This document shows, in pieces, positions 37,664 through 47,302 of a DNA stretch of 64,000 nt. This stretch comes from Thiotrichales bacterium (GTDB taxonomy: Bacteria > Pseudomonadota > Gammaproteobacteria > HK1), in NCBI GenBank assembly GCA_026709935.1, contig JAPOSC010000040.1:1-64000 (forward strand). The letters are read 5' to 3'. Below the pieces are notes generated by a model. The model had not been told where the DNA came from. It made no database searches and worked only from the letters and a program-made list of their open reading frames with translations. How positions within the stretch are numbered: position 1 is the first letter of the stretch; the number at the start of each line of letters is the position of its first letter. The translations under genes were made by a program, and so were the position numbers.

Positions 37664-37700
37664 ATCACGAGGTCCGATCACGGGGCCCGATCATGAGGAT
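37662..37700. repeat. 13-base tandem repeat, three units, before gltD
   Basis: The units are CGATCACGAGGTC, CGATCACGGGGCC and CGATCATGAGGAT. They fill most of the space between the gltB hairpin and the gltD start. The same unit length is seen after dctP, although the sequences differ. Confidence 0.6.
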
Positions 37701-37742
37701 TTCGAAGGGCGTTCCGAGCCGCGGCCGCCCGATCGCAGACAC

Positions 37743-39194
37743 ATGGGCAAGATCACCGGATTCAAGGAGTTCGCGCGCGCCGCAGCGCCCTATCGGGACG
37801 CCGTGGCGCGTTTGCGCGACTTCGACGAGATCTACACGCCGCACGACGAGGCGCGCCTCGCCACCCAGGGCGCCCGCTGCATGGACTGCGGCGTCCCCTT
37901 CTGCCAGGCCGACAACGGTTGCCCCATCGACAACCTGATTCCGGAGTGGAACGACCTCGTCTACCGGGGGCGCTGGCGCGAAGCGCTCGACCGGCTGCAC
38001 AAGACCAACAATTTCCCCGAGTTCACCGGGCGCGTCTGCCCGGCGCCCTGCGAAGGCGCCTGCGTGCTCGGCATCACCGATCCGCCGGTGACCATCAAGA
38101 ACATCGAGATGGCCATCATCGACCACGGCTTCGCCGAAGGCTGGGTGGTGGCGGCCCCGCCCGCGACTCGAACCGGGAGGCGCGTCGCCGTGGTGGGGTC
38201 GGGACCGGCGGGCCTGGCTGCGGCCGCACAGCTCAACTCGGTGGGCCATCGGGTCACCGTCTACGAGCGCGAGGATCGAATCGGCGGGCTGCTGATGTAC
38301 GGGATCCCCAACATGAAGCTCGACAAGCGCACCGTCGAGCGGCGTGTGGACCTGATGTGCGAGGAGGGTGTCGAGTTCGTGACCAGCGCCGCGGTCGCCG
38401 ACGGCGGTGGCGGTTCGGTGGACGTCAGAAAGCTCGGGGAAGAGAGCGACGCGCTGCTTCTGGCCACCGGCGCGACCGCACCGCGGGATCTCCCCATCGA
38501 GGGCCGTGACCTTCCCGGGGTGCACTTCGCCATGGAGTACCTCACCGAGAGCACCAGGGCGCTGCTCGACGGAACCGCGCCCGCACTCTCCGCCGAGGGC
38601 AGGAACGTCATCGTGATCGGCGGCGGTGACACCGGCACGGACTGCATCGGCACGTCCCTTCGCCAGTCGTGCCGCAGCCTGACCAACTTCGAGTTGTTCC
38701 CCACCCCGCCCCTGGAGCGCGCGTCGGACAACCCCTGGCCCACATGGCCGCGCATCTTCCGTGTCGACTACGGACACGAGGAAAGCGCCGCGATGTTCGG
38801 CCCCGACCCGCGCATCTACTCGATCTCGTCGAAGTCGTTCGTCGCCGGCGACGACGGGGCGCTTGCCGGAATCCGCACGGTGGAGGTCGCGCTCAGGGAC
38901 GGGCATTTCGAGGAGGTCACCGGCACCGAGCGCGAGTGGAAGGCGGATCTGGTGCTGCTGTCGATGGGATTCCTCGGCCCGGAGCACGAGGTCTCCGATC
39001 CCCTCGCTATCGAGTACGACCCGCGTTCCAACTACGCGGCTGAGTACGGCCGGTACATGACCAGCGAGGAAGGGGTGTTCGCGGCCGGCGACTGCCGCCG
39101 CGGCCAGTCTCTGGTGGTGTGGGCCATCAATGAGGGCCGCGAGGCGGCCCGCGAGATCGACCGCTACCTGATGGGGTCGACGCGGCTGCCGTAA
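37743..39194 (+). CDS. gltD: Glutamate synthase small subunit
   Basis: GltD passes electrons from NADPH to GltB. The N-terminal part holds two 4Fe-4S cysteine clusters ([16 protein letters not shown] and [10 protein letters not shown]), followed by an FAD site ([17 protein letters not shown]) and an NADPH site ([13 protein letters not shown]), and a C-terminal FAD motif [19 protein letters not shown]. Length is 483 residues. ATG 37743 is the start. It converges on dgt. Confidence 0.97.
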   Translation: MGKITGFKEFARAAAPYRDAVARLRDFDEIYTPHDEARLATQGARCMDCGVPFCQADNGCPIDNLIPEWNDLVYRGRWREALDRLHKTNNFPEFTGRVCPAPCEGACVLGITDPPVTIKNIEMAIIDHGFAEGWVVAAPPATRTGRRVAVVGSGPAGLAAAAQLNSVGHRVTVYEREDRIGGLLMYGIPNMKLDKRTVERRVDLMCEEGVEFVTSAAVADGGGGSVDVRKLGEESDALLLATGATAPRDLPIEGRDLPGVHFAMEYLTESTRALLDGTAPALSAEGRNVIVIGGGDTGTDCIGTSLRQSCRSLTNFELFPTPPLERASDNPWPTWPRIFRVDYGHEESAAMFGPDPRIYSISSKSFVAGDDGALAGIRTVEVALRDGHFEEVTGTEREWKADLVLLSMGFLGPEHEVSDPLAIEYDPRSNYAAEYGRYMTSEEGVFAAGDCRRGQSLVVWAINEGREAAREIDRYLMGSTRLP

Positions 39195-39204
39195 CGGGTT
39201 CCCG

Positions 39205-40350
39205 TCACGTCAGCTCTCCGACCGTGAACAGCCGTCGGTGCTCAGCGATGGCGAACCGATCCGTCATGCCGGCGATGTAGTCGGCGACGAGGCGGGCGCG
39301 TTCCGGCTCGCCCCCGCCCCGTTCCTCGATACGCCGCTGGACATCGTGCGGCAGGCTGCGGGGGGTCTCGAAGAAGACGCCGAAGAGATCCCCGACGATC
39401 CGCTGCGCCTTCATCGACATCCGGAAGACGCGATAGTGGCGGTAGAGGTTGCGCAGCAGAAGCCGCTTGAGCGCCCGGTGCTGTTCCAGCATTTCGGTGC
39501 TGAAGCCGATCAACGAGGTGCAGTGACTTCGCACGTCGTCGACGCTTCCCGGGCCGGCGGCGTCGATGGCGGCGCGGCTTGCATCCAGCAGGTCCGTCGC
39601 CTGACGGTTGATCATCGCCCGAATCGTCTCGTGGATGACACGCCGTCCCGAGAGATCGGCCCAACGTTCGCGCACGGATTCGTACTGCTCGCGGAAGAAG
39701 GCGGTCGAGGTCAGCGTTTCGATGTCGAGGAGTCCGGCCCGCAGCCCGTCGTCGACGTCATGGTTGTTGTACGCAATCTCGTCGGCGAGGTTCGCGACCT
39801 GCGCCTCGAGCGACGGCTGGCCACCGTTCAGAAACCGCTCCCCCAGCGCGCCGAGCGCCCGCGCGTTCTTCCGTGAGCAGTGCTTGAGGATGCCTTCGCG
39901 GGTTTCGTAGGTGAGGTTCAGGCCCGGGAAGCTCGCGTAGCGCTCCTCCAGCATGTCGACGACCCGCAGTGATTGCAGGTTGTGCTCGAAGCCGCCGCAG
40001 TCGCGCATGCAGGCGTTGAGGGCGTCCTGCCCGGCGTGGCCGAACGGGGTGTGTCCAAGGTCATGGGCCAGCGCGATGGCCTCGACCAGATCCTCGTTCA
40101 GCCCGAGCGCCCGGGCGATGGTGCGCGAGATCTGCGCGACCTCGATGGAATGCGTGAGGCGGGTGCGGAACATGTCCCCTTCATGGTTGACGAAGACCTG
40201 GGTCTTGTATTCGAGCCGGCGGAACGCGGCACTGTGAATGATGCGGTCGCGGTCGCGCTGGAACGCGCCCCGGTACGCGGGCGCGTCCTCGTGGTGCGCC
40301 CGCCCGCGCGACGTCGCCTCCCGGACCGCATAGGGCGCAAGCGTGGTCAT
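39205..40350 (-). CDS. dgt: Deoxyguanosinetriphosphate triphosphohydrolase-like protein
   Basis: This HD-domain enzyme hydrolyses dNTPs to deoxynucleosides and triphosphate. The metal-binding residues are in [12 protein letters not shown] and [17 protein letters not shown], with a later Asp in [16 protein letters not shown]. At 381 residues it matches the Dgt-like group rather than the longer E. coli enzyme. ATG 40350 overlaps the aroB stop (ATGA), so dgt is coupled to aroB. The frame is open upstream to 40773 but those residues only shadow aroB. Confidence 0.93.
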   Translation of the reverse strand: MTTLAPYAVREATSRGRAHHEDAPAYRGAFQRDRDRIIHSAAFRRLEYKTQVFVNHEGDMFRTRLTHSIEVAQISRTIARALGLNEDLVEAIALAHDLGHTPFGHAGQDALNACMRDCGGFEHNLQSLRVVDMLEERYASFPGLNLTYETREGILKHCSRKNARALGALGERFLNGGQPSLEAQVANLADEIAYNNHDVDDGLRAGLLDIETLTSTAFFREQYESVRERWADLSGRRVIHETIRAMINRQATDLLDASRAAIDAAGPGSVDDVRSHCTSLIGFSTEMLEQHRALKRLLLRNLYRHYRVFRMSMKAQRIVGDLFGVFFETPRSLPHDVQRRIEERGGGEPERARLVADYIAGMTDRFAIAEHRRLFTVGELT

Positions 40351-41441
40351 GCCGCTTCGCGCCCTGTCTCCAGCGTTTCGCGCAGCACCTGCGGGTCGAA
40401 CTCGCTCGTCAGCACCGCTTCGCCGATCCGTCGCAGCAGGATGAGTCGCAGCCGGCCGCGCCGGACCTTCTTGTCCACCGACATCAGCTCCAGCATGCGC
40501 TCGGGCGACAGCGCTGCCGGTGCCCGGACCCGAAGCCCGGCCCGAGAGAACAGGCGCTCGATCCGCCCGCAATCCTGCCCGGCGAGCCACCCCATGCGAT
40601 GCGACATGCGGGCGGCGAGCACGATCCCCGCGGCGACCGCCTCGCCGTGCAGCCAGGCGCCGTAGCCGGTGCCGGTTTCGATGGCGTGGGCGAACGTGTG
40701 CCCGAGGTTGAGCAGCGCCCTCACTCCGGATTCGCGTTCGTCGGCCACCACCAGCGCTGCCTTGCGTTCGCACGCCTTCACCACCGCAGTGGCCAGCGCA
40801 TCGTCGTCGAGTTCGAGCAGGGCGGTTGCGTTGGCTTCGAGCCAGTCGAAGAAGTCAGGGTCGTCGATGAGTCCGTACTTCACGATCTCGGCAAAACCCG
40901 CCCGCACCTCGCGGGGATCGAGGGTGACGAGCGTCGCGGTATCGCTGACCACGCACCGGGGCTGGTGGAAGGCGCCGACGAGGTTCTTGCCGCCGGGCAG
41001 GTTGACCCCGGTCTTGCCCCCGACCGAGGAGTCCACCTGGGCGAGCAGGGTGGTCGGCACCTGCACGAAGTCGACCCCGCGCTGGTAGCAGGCGGCCGCG
41101 AACCCGGCGAGGTCGCCGACGACTCCCCCACCGAGCGCGATGACGACGCCGTCGCGCGCAACACGATGTGCGACCAGAGCGTTCTGAATGGCGGCGAAGG
41201 TATCGAGTGTCTTGTGTCGCTCGCCGTCCGCGATGACGTGGGTGCTCACTTCGACTGCGTCCGCCAGGGCCGGCCGGAGCCGGTCGAGGTAAAGCGGCGC
41301 CACCGTCTCGTTGGTAACCACGAACGCATGGCGGCCGTCGACGTGCGGGGCGAAGAGCCCACGTTCGCCGATGACCCCGGCGCCGACGTGGATCGGGTAG
41401 CGCCGCTCCTCTCCCAGGTCGATCTCGATGGTCCGGCTCAC
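40347..41441 (-). CDS. aroB: 3-dehydroquinate synthase
   Basis: AroB is the second shikimate-pathway enzyme and makes 3-dehydroquinate from DAHP, using NAD and a metal. The NAD site is [46 protein letters not shown]; metal ligands appear in [14 protein letters not shown] and LHGEAVAAG. Length is 364 residues. The start is GTG 41441, which overlaps the aroK stop. The product feeds aromatic amino acid synthesis. Confidence 0.97.
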   Translation of the reverse strand: MSRTIEIDLGEERRYPIHVGAGVIGERGLFAPHVDGRHAFVVTNETVAPLYLDRLRPALADAVEVSTHVIADGERHKTLDTFAAIQNALVAHRVARDGVVIALGGGVVGDLAGFAAACYQRGVDFVQVPTTLLAQVDSSVGGKTGVNLPGGKNLVGAFHQPRCVVSDTATLVTLDPREVRAGFAEIVKYGLIDDPDFFDWLEANATALLELDDDALATAVVKACERKAALVVADERESGVRALLNLGHTFAHAIETGTGYGAWLHGEAVAAGIVLAARMSHRMGWLAGQDCGRIERLFSRAGLRVRAPAALSPERMLELMSVDKKVRRGRLRLILLRRIGEAVLTSEFDPQVLRETLETGREAA

Positions 41442-41974
41442 AGTGCCTCGATGCGCTGAAGGATCTCTCTGACCACGTAGCGGCTCGATCGGTGCGTCGA
41501 TCTTACGATGAGGTCGGCGCTTCCACGGTAGAGCGGATCGCGCGCCCGCATGAGCTCGCGCATGGTCGCCTCGGGGTCATCGGTCTGGATCAGCGGACGC
41601 TTGCGGTCGCGTGCGACCCGCGCTACCAGCAGCTCGATCGGTGCGTCCAGGTAGATGACGAACCCGCGCTCGGCGAGCCGCGCCCGGTTCTTGGCCGCGA
41701 GCACCACACCCCCTCCGGTGGCAAGCACGATGCCCTCGCGCTGAACGAGCCTTGCGAGCATTTCGCTCTCGCGCTTGCGGAATCCGGCTTCGCCTTCGAG
41801 CTCGAAGATGAGCGGGATGTCGGCCCCGGTGCGTTTCTCCAGCGCCTGATCGGCGTCCACGAACGCCTTGTCGAGCGCCGCCGCCAGCCGCCGTCCGATG
41901 GTGCTCTTGCCCGCACCCATGGGGCCGATCAGGAAGATGTTGGAAGGAGAGTTCATCGCCGGGACCGAAACCAT
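41438..41974 (-). CDS. aroK: Shikimate kinase
   Basis: AroK phosphorylates shikimate. It has the P-loop GPMGAGKSTIGRRLA, a shikimate-binding DADQALEKRTG region, FRKRESEML and the GGGVVL motif. Length is 178 residues from ATG 41974; ATG 41956 (MNSPSNIFLIG) is an equally possible start. Overlapping stops and starts couple aroK-aroB-dgt. The pilMNOPQ genes commonly found before aroK are replaced here by an AT-richer island. Confidence 0.95.
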   Translation of the reverse strand: MVSVPAMNSPSNIFLIGPMGAGKSTIGRRLAAALDKAFVDADQALEKRTGADIPLIFELEGEAGFRKRESEMLARLVQREGIVLATGGGVVLAAKNRARLAERGFVIYLDAPIELLVARVARDRKRPLIQTDDPEATMRELMRARDPLYRGSADLIVRSTHRSSRYVVREILQRIEAL

Positions 41975-42093
41975 TCATACCTGCCCATGCATGGTGTCAT
42001 GAAAATCACTGGATATCACATGACCTTCTCTGAATGACCAAGTTCAGCCTCTTATAAACCCATAGCGGACTGACTGTCGGCTGGAGCGTTGGA

Positions 42094-42381
42094 TTAGGCG
42101 ATGTAGCCCCATTTGCGGAAGGTGATTTGGAGTTCCGGATCACCTCGGAAAGCCTGATAGTAGATATATTCCGGTGCCAAATCTGCTCCATTGGGCCATA
42201 CGATCGTCTGAAGTTCTTCGTCGACCAGAAATTTCCTGAACACTGCCGGGTCTTTGAGCGATCCGAACATTGGTCCATCGAGTGCTTCTGCCAAATCCGC
42301 GATACCATCGCGTCCATCATCGAACCACACCTTCACCCGGTAACCATCGAGTGGCTTTGCATTTGTCACGTGAAGAAACAT
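42094..42381 (-). CDS. DUF2442 domain protein
   Basis: The 95-residue product MFLHVTNAKPLDGYRVKVWFDDGR... contains the DUF2442 pattern: a first strand pair, a DLAEALDGPMFGSLKDP helix, then LQTIVWPNGADLAPEYIY. Genes of this family often sit beside DUF4160 genes as putative toxin-antitoxin pairs; no DUF4160 gene is seen here. The base composition is clearly more AT-rich than flanking genes, suggesting recent transfer. It lies 63 bases after the nuclease-like gene. Confidence 0.8.
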   Translation of the reverse strand: MFLHVTNAKPLDGYRVKVWFDDGRDGIADLAEALDGPMFGSLKDPAVFRKFLVDEELQTIVWPNGADLAPEYIYYQAFRGDPELQITFRKWGYIA

Positions 42382-42444
42382 CGGTTTATTCCAACGGATC
42401 GATGAGATTCGGAGACTCTTTCCTACGGCACCTTTCCCAGTTGT

Positions 42445-43008
42445 CTAAGAGTTCATCCTTTGCAAGATCGTGTAGTGCTCTCGGTCGCGCTGACGACTCT
42501 CATATATGATTTTCTCCAATTTACGAGAAGTATCTATTTCGGCACGTATGATCCGCCCGAATGCATCTATCTCTGTTTTACTTGGTCGGTCCCCTACGAA
42601 GGAAATCATGAAATCAAAATGGGATCCATGCCGGTAGAGTCTCCCTGGTAGTGGATAATGTTTTCTATCTCCAAGCATGATTCCATAACGAAGATAAGGG
42701 TGTACGGTTTTATGAGACAGAGCTTTCTGAGAATAAGTGATCGCATCATGAGTTGTTACGCTGCTCTTTTTTGCTTCAACGATGACACGAGGCTTCCAGG
42801 ATTGTTCGTCTTCATAATCGATAACTACGAGATCTGTTTCGTACTGATTAACATTCGGCTTCGGAGCATCCACATCATCATACGATCGAGCTTCTAACCC
42901 ATAAGGGATTTTCCTCCCGGTTTCTACTGAGCACGCTCGATATGGAATCTCGCTCAACTTATCCCGAAGAAAGTGAGCAATGCTTTCCGTCCATTCTTTT
43001 TCTGTCAT
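42445..43008 (-). CDS. Stand-alone PD-(D/E)XK nuclease-like protein (HsdR-N type)
   Basis: The 187-residue protein has an ETDLVVIDYED strand followed by RVIVEAKKSS and YSQKAL, which fits the D...ExK...Q core of PD-(D/E)XK nucleases, particularly the N-terminal domain of type I restriction HsdR subunits. No helicase part or methylase is nearby. ATG 43008 starts it; a TTG 18 bases upstream would extend it. Codon use is AT-rich compared with both neighbours. It may be a remnant or an independent defence enzyme; function not established. Confidence 0.6.
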   Translation of the reverse strand: MTEKEWTESIAHFLRDKLSEIPYRACSVETGRKIPYGLEARSYDDVDAPKPNVNQYETDLVVIDYEDEQSWKPRVIVEAKKSSVTTHDAITYSQKALSHKTVHPYLRYGIMLGDRKHYPLPGRLYRHGSHFDFMISFVGDRPSKTEIDAFGRIIRAEIDTSRKLEKIIYESRQRDREHYTILQRMNS

Positions 43009-43076
43009 GTGTATTGGTCTATCCAAACAGGGCGCCCCGGGCGGCGCGCCCTGCCTGGATCGGCGGAATCGGCGTG

Positions 43077-44285
43077 CTACATCGTTGTCCAGGTGCCGTC
43101 GTCGCCGACGCCGTTGAGGGAGTAGGTGCCGGCCACGTCGCCGTTCTTATCGAACTCGATGGCGCCCGATGCGCCCTCGTAGTTGATATCTTCGCCCGCG
43201 GCGATCGCCGCCCTGGCCTTTTCCCACTCGCCGGGGCGAATCACCGTGCCCGGCGCGTTGGCGACTTTGCGCAGCGCGGCCGGGATCATGCTCCGATCCG
43301 CGGCCCCCGCCTTCTCGATCGCCAGCGCCATCAGGAACGAGACGTCATAGCTGTGGGCCACGAACGGTGAGGTCGCATTGTGGCCGGCCGCTTCGAAGGC
43401 GCTGGCGAACGCCTGGTAGGAAACATCTTCGGTATCAGAAGCAGGCTGCGAAAGCATGATGTTGCCGCGCAGGGTGTCGGCGCCGATCTGCTCGATGACG
43501 GAGTTGTCCATCATGCCGTCCGCGCCCAGGAATTTCCCGAACAGGCCGTTCTCCAGGCTGTTGCGCAGGATGGTGATGCCGCTCGAACCGTAGTAGGCGA
43601 ACAGTGCGAGCCCCTCGCCGCCGGCCCCGGCGAGCGTGGAGAGTTCGGAGCGGTACGATGCCTTGTCCGGCTCGTGTACCTGACTCGCGGTGATGGTGCC
43701 GCCAAGCTCGGCGAACGCGGCCTCGAACACCCCGGCGAGGCCCGCGTTGTAGTCGTCGTTCGCGTAGGTGACGGCGAGCGCGCGGTAGCCGTTGGCCCAG
43801 GCGAGTTCGGCGAGCGAGCGACCCTGGTAGGCATCCGATGCCGCTACCCGGAACACGAGATCGTTGTCATCGAGCTCCGAGATGGAAGGCGCGGTCGCGC
43901 TGTCGGACAGCATCACCACGCCGGCGGGAATGGTCACCGATTGCGCCATGCCGTTCGTCGCGCCGGAGCAGTTCGCCCCGAGGACCGCCACCACCTGCTC
44001 GACATTGACGAGCTTCGCGCCCGCATCGACCGCGGCCTTCGGGTCGCACTGCGAGTCGCTGGCCACGAGTTGATAGGTACCGCCGCCGAGCAGCCCGCCC
44101 TGCTCGTTCACATGGGTCGCGGCAAGGTTGCGGGCCGCCATGATCGGTACCACCAGCTCGGCGATCGGTCCGGTAATGCCTCCCGCGGAGCCGACCTTCA
44201 CGTCGGCGGCCATGGCACCGGCGCCGCCCAGGCACATAGTGAGGGGCATGGTGGCGGTCACTGCGGCAGTCAGGATTCTCTTCAT
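43077..44285 (-). CDS. livK: Branched-chain amino acid-type ABC transporter substrate-binding protein
   Basis: A 402-residue periplasmic binding protein of the LivJ/LivK (type I fold) family. It starts with a signal peptide (MKRILTAAVTATMPLTM... ending GAMAADVKVG), then GGITGPIAELVVPIMAARNLAATHVNEQGGLLGG and a typical LAVTYANDDYNAGLAGVFEAAF segment. The ligand may be an amino acid, amide or aromatic acid; it cannot be fixed. ATG 44285 overlaps the livM stop (ATGA). It is last in the livGFHMK operon, where the binding protein is usually first. Confidence 0.9.
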   Translation of the reverse strand: MKRILTAAVTATMPLTMCLGGAGAMAADVKVGSAGGITGPIAELVVPIMAARNLAATHVNEQGGLLGGGTYQLVASDSQCDPKAAVDAGAKLVNVEQVVAVLGANCSGATNGMAQSVTIPAGVVMLSDSATAPSISELDDNDLVFRVAASDAYQGRSLAELAWANGYRALAVTYANDDYNAGLAGVFEAAFAELGGTITASQVHEPDKASYRSELSTLAGAGGEGLALFAYYGSSGITILRNSLENGLFGKFLGADGMMDNSVIEQIGADTLRGNIMLSQPASDTEDVSYQAFASAFEAAGHNATSPFVAHSYDVSFLMALAIEKAGAADRSMIPAALRKVANAPGTVIRPGEWEKARAAIAAGEDINYEGASGAIEFDKNGDVAGTYSLNGVGDDGTWTTM

Positions 44286-45265
44286 GATGTGTTCTCCCGG
44301 TTGAACGGCGGTGGATGGACGGACGCCGCGGAGGTCTGAAAGCGGCGTTCGCGAAAGATGCCCTCCGGAAACTTCTGCAGGATGATCTGGAGCGCGAGGC
44401 CGACGAGAAAGATGCGCAGGTAGGCGGCCTTGGTTGCCCACTCCGAAGGCAGTCGAGTGGTGAGGATCTCGGTCGCGGACCATATCGTCCACACGAGAAT
44501 CGCGCCGAAGATCGCGCCCCGGTTGTTCCCGCTGCCTCCGATGACGAGCATAACCCAGACTAGGAATGTCGCGGAGACGGGTTCCGCCACGTTGGGCTCG
44601 ATGAACTTGATGTGGTGGGCCATCAACGCCCCTCCGAGACCCATGAGGGCGCCGCCCAGAATGAACGCTTCGATCCGCAGGCGCTCCACGTCCTTGCCGG
44701 CGGCACGGGCGGCGTCCTCGTTCTCGCGGATGGCGGCCATCACCCGCCCCCAGGGGGAACGACGCGCCCGCTCGAGCAGGACGTAGAGCACGAGCACGAT
44801 TGCGAATACCAACAGCAGCATCCCGACCTGGTTCCACGGTTCCGCGACGTGCTCGAACGGCTTCGGGATCCGGGAGATCCCCCGCGCCCCGTTGGTGGCC
44901 CAGATCTCGTTCTTCAGCACGAGACGGAGGATTTCCGCGATTCCGAGTGTCGCGATGGCGAGATAATCGCTGCGCAGCCGGATGCAGATCCGCCCGATCC
45001 CCCACGCCACGAGGGCGCTCGCGATCATCGCGGCGCAGATGCCGGCGGGGACGGGAAGGTCGTACCCGCCGAGATGGCGGGCCGAGGCGGCGGAGGTGAG
45101 GATGGCGCTGACGTAGGCGCCGATCGCGAAGAATCCGCCCACCCCGGCGTTGAACAAGCCCGTGAAACCCCACTGGATGTTGAGGCCCAGGGCGAGCACC
45201 GCGTAGATCCCGCCCATCGTGAGCAGGAAAACCGCGTAGAGGAAAATGCCGTAGAGCTGATCCAT
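44282..45265 (-). CDS. livM: Branched-chain amino acid ABC transporter permease LivM
   Basis: The 327-residue polytopic membrane protein has LivM features: LGLNIQWGFTGLFNAGVGGFFAIGAY near the start and the cytoplasmic coupling segment SPWGRVMAAIRENEDAARAAGKDVERLRIEAFILGG. It pairs with LivH to form the membrane channel. Its start follows the livH stop by 1 base and its stop overlaps the livK start, so translation is coupled. Confidence 0.93.
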   Translation of the reverse strand: MDQLYGIFLYAVFLLTMGGIYAVLALGLNIQWGFTGLFNAGVGGFFAIGAYVSAILTSAASARHLGGYDLPVPAGICAAMIASALVAWGIGRICIRLRSDYLAIATLGIAEILRLVLKNEIWATNGARGISRIPKPFEHVAEPWNQVGMLLLVFAIVLVLYVLLERARRSPWGRVMAAIRENEDAARAAGKDVERLRIEAFILGGALMGLGGALMAHHIKFIEPNVAEPVSATFLVWVMLVIGGSGNNRGAIFGAILVWTIWSATEILTTRLPSEWATKAAYLRIFLVGLALQIILQKFPEGIFRERRFQTSAASVHPPPFNRENTS

Positions 45266-45266
45266 G

Positions 45267-46157
45267 TCAGAACACCCGGCCGCGGAACAGTCCGCTCGGC
45301 CGCCAGATGAGGATGGCGACCATGATGGCGAACGCGACCCCCGCCTTGTAGCCCGGCGGGACCAGCGGCTCGGTGCCGATCCATGGATAGGTGGAGAGCT
45401 CCTCGGCCATGCCGATCACCAGCCCTCCCGCCATCGCGCCGTAGGGCCGGCCGATGCCCCCGAGCAGGGCGGCGGCGAAGATCGGCAGCAGCACCCGGAA
45501 TCCCATGTTCGTGTGCAGGTGGGTGTCATAGGCGAGCAGTGCCCCCGCCGCGGCCGCAAGCCCCGCGCCGACGATCCAGGTGGTGCGGATGACGCGCTCG
45601 GTGTCGATGCCGGTCAGGCGGGCAAGATCGGGCGAATCCGCCATCGCCCGCATCGCCTTGCCGGCCCGGGTGCGACTGAGCAGCAGGTGCACCGCCGCCA
45701 TCAGACCGAGCGCGGCGCCGATGATGACCACGTGCTTGGGAAAGATGCGCAGCGTGTCGAGCAGCACCCACGGAAGATCGATGCCCTTGCTGAAGGTCTG
45801 GAGCTTCGCGCCCCAGACGATCTGCACCAGGGAGCGCACCATGAGCATCAGCCCGAACGAGGCGATGACGAGGATGATCGTCGGGCCGTGCCGGAGCGGG
45901 CGGAAGAACAGCCGGTCCATCCCCAGCACGGCAAGCGCGGTAAGCGCCATCGCGACCGGGACGAGGAGGAGCGGGTGCAGGCCGGTCAGCGCGATCAGGG
46001 CGAGGGTGAAGTACGCGCCGAGCGTCATCGTCTCCCCGTGCGCGAAGTTCGCGAAGCGCAGGATCCCGAACGTGAGCGTCACCCCGATCGCGCCCAGCGC
46101 GTAGATGCTTCCGAGCACCAGGCCGGGAACGAGGTGGAAATTGACGAACTCGATCAT
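45267..46157 (-). CDS. livH: Branched-chain amino acid ABC transporter permease LivH
   Basis: The 296-residue permease begins FHLVPGLVLGSIYALGAIGVTLTFGILRFANFAHGETMTLGAY, the conserved LivH N-terminus, and has about eight helices, with the coupling loop SRTRAGKAMRAMADSPDLARLTGIDTERV. It follows a 225-base gap after livF which contains a 122-bp repeat element. Confidence 0.93.
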   Translation of the reverse strand: MIEFVNFHLVPGLVLGSIYALGAIGVTLTFGILRFANFAHGETMTLGAYFTLALIALTGLHPLLLVPVAMALTALAVLGMDRLFFRPLRHGPTIILVIASFGLMLMVRSLVQIVWGAKLQTFSKGIDLPWVLLDTLRIFPKHVVIIGAALGLMAAVHLLLSRTRAGKAMRAMADSPDLARLTGIDTERVIRTTWIVGAGLAAAAGALLAYDTHLHTNMGFRVLLPIFAAALLGGIGRPYGAMAGGLVIGMAEELSTYPWIGTEPLVPPGYKAGVAFAIMVAILIWRPSGLFRGRVF

Positions 46158-46247
46158 GGCCGATCCGCGGTCCGGAGCCGCCCCGACGCTCCTGCGTTCG
46201 ATACCATGCCCGCCGCCCCCCGGGGTCCGGCGCCATGTCTCCGGAGC

Positions 46248-46369
46248 CAGCCATTCCCGCCGGGCGGGAACATGCCCTCGAACCCCCCCCGATTGGGCGC
46301 CATGAGGGTCGAGATCGCGCGAAAATTGCCCTGAGATACCATCTCTGCCGATGCGGGTGGGAATGGCTG
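46248..46369. repeat. 122-bp intergenic repeat with terminal inverted repeats, copy A
   Basis: This element lies in the livF-livH gap. Its left end CAGCCATTCCCGCC and right end GGGTGGGAATGGCTG are near-perfect inverted repeats, and the left end holds an inner palindrome TTCCCGCCGGGCGGGAA. A second copy of exactly the same length lies at 47178-47299 and aligns without gaps. No protein is encoded; it resembles a MITE-like or REP-type element. Confidence 0.8.
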
Positions 46370-46382
46370 TCCCAGAGCCATT

Positions 46383-47153
46383 TCAGCCGCGCGTATCGTC
46401 GCCATGATCGGACGCCTCCGCCCGCGACTCGCCGCCGCCCCCACCGAGAAACATCGCGCCTACGTCCGGGTCGGCAAGCAGTCCGGCGCCGGTGCCCTCC
46501 AGCCGATTCCGGCCGTCGACCAGCACGTAGCCCCGGTCCGCGATGCCGAGCGCCTGCCGCGCGTTCTGTTCCACCATCAGAATCGGCGTGCCGTGCGTAT
46601 TGATCTCGCGCACCACCCGGAAGATGTCGCCGCGCACGCGGGGCGAGAGGCCCGCCGTCGGCTCGTCGAGCAACAAGACGACGGGCTCGACCATGAGCGC
46701 CTTGGCGATGGCGACCATCTGGCGCTGGCCGCCGGACAGGGTGCCGGCGGGCGCACGCCGTTTCTCCGCCAGCGGCGGGAAGAGCGCGTACATCTCCTCG
46801 ATCCGGGGACGAAAGTCGTCGGAGCGGATGTACGCCCCCATTTCCAGGTTCTCGTTGACGGTCAGGTTCGGAAACACGTTTCCGGTCTGAGGCACGAAGC
46901 TCACGCCCTGACGCACGATCTGCTCGGGCGGCACGCCGGTCATGTCGCGCCCCGTCAGCCGGACGTGGCCCCCGTCGACCCGGAGCCGCCCCAGCACCGC
47001 GTTCATCACGCTCGATTTGCCCGCCCCGTTGGGTCCGATGAGCACCACAATCTCGGCCGGATCAACTCGCACCGACACCTCGTGGATGACCTCGGCCCCG
47101 CCGTAGCCGCCGGTCACGGAGTCGAGCTCCAGAACTGACGGCTCAGGCGCCAT
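46383..47153 (-). CDS. livF: Branched-chain amino acid ABC transporter ATP-binding protein LivF
   Basis: One of two ABC ATPases of the transporter. It has Walker A LIGPNGAGKSSVMNAVLG, a Q-loop in VSFVPQTGNVFPNLTVNENL, the signature LSGGQRQMVAIAKALM, Walker B LLLDEPTAGLSP and the H-switch region as MVEQNARQAL, characteristic of LivF. The 256-residue protein has a Gly/acidic tail. ATG 47153 is the start. It is separated from livG by another repeat copy. Confidence 0.93.
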   Translation of the reverse strand: MAPEPSVLELDSVTGGYGGAEVIHEVSVRVDPAEIVVLIGPNGAGKSSVMNAVLGRLRVDGGHVRLTGRDMTGVPPEQIVRQGVSFVPQTGNVFPNLTVNENLEMGAYIRSDDFRPRIEEMYALFPPLAEKRRAPAGTLSGGQRQMVAIAKALMVEPVVLLLDEPTAGLSPRVRGDIFRVVREINTHGTPILMVEQNARQALGIADRGYVLVDGRNRLEGTGAGLLADPDVGAMFLGGGGGESRAEASDHGDDTRG

Positions 47154-47177
47154 GCGTCAACCCGGCTTCCGGTCCGG

Positions 47178-47299
47178 CAGCGATTCCCGCCGGGCTGGAA
47201 CATGCGCTCGAAATCTCCCGGATTGAGCGCTCTGGTGGTCAAAGTTTCGCCAAAACCGCACTGCGGGATGGCCTCTCGGGGCATTGGTGGGAATGGCTG
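47178..47299. repeat. 122-bp intergenic repeat with terminal inverted repeats, copy B
   Basis: In the livG-livF gap; begins CAGCGATTCCCGCC and ends GGTGGGAATGGCTG, in the same orientation and with the same length as copy A. The ends are strongly conserved and the middle has diverged (roughly 70 percent identical overall by eye). It fills most of the 149-base gap. Confidence 0.8.
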
Positions 47300-47302
47300 T
47301 GC

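Noticed and set aside
42094-43008. Toxin-antitoxin pair made of DUF2442 and the nuclease-like gene
   Set aside because: Spacing is 63 bases and the usual DUF4160 partner is absent; the pairing is possible but not supported enough to call.
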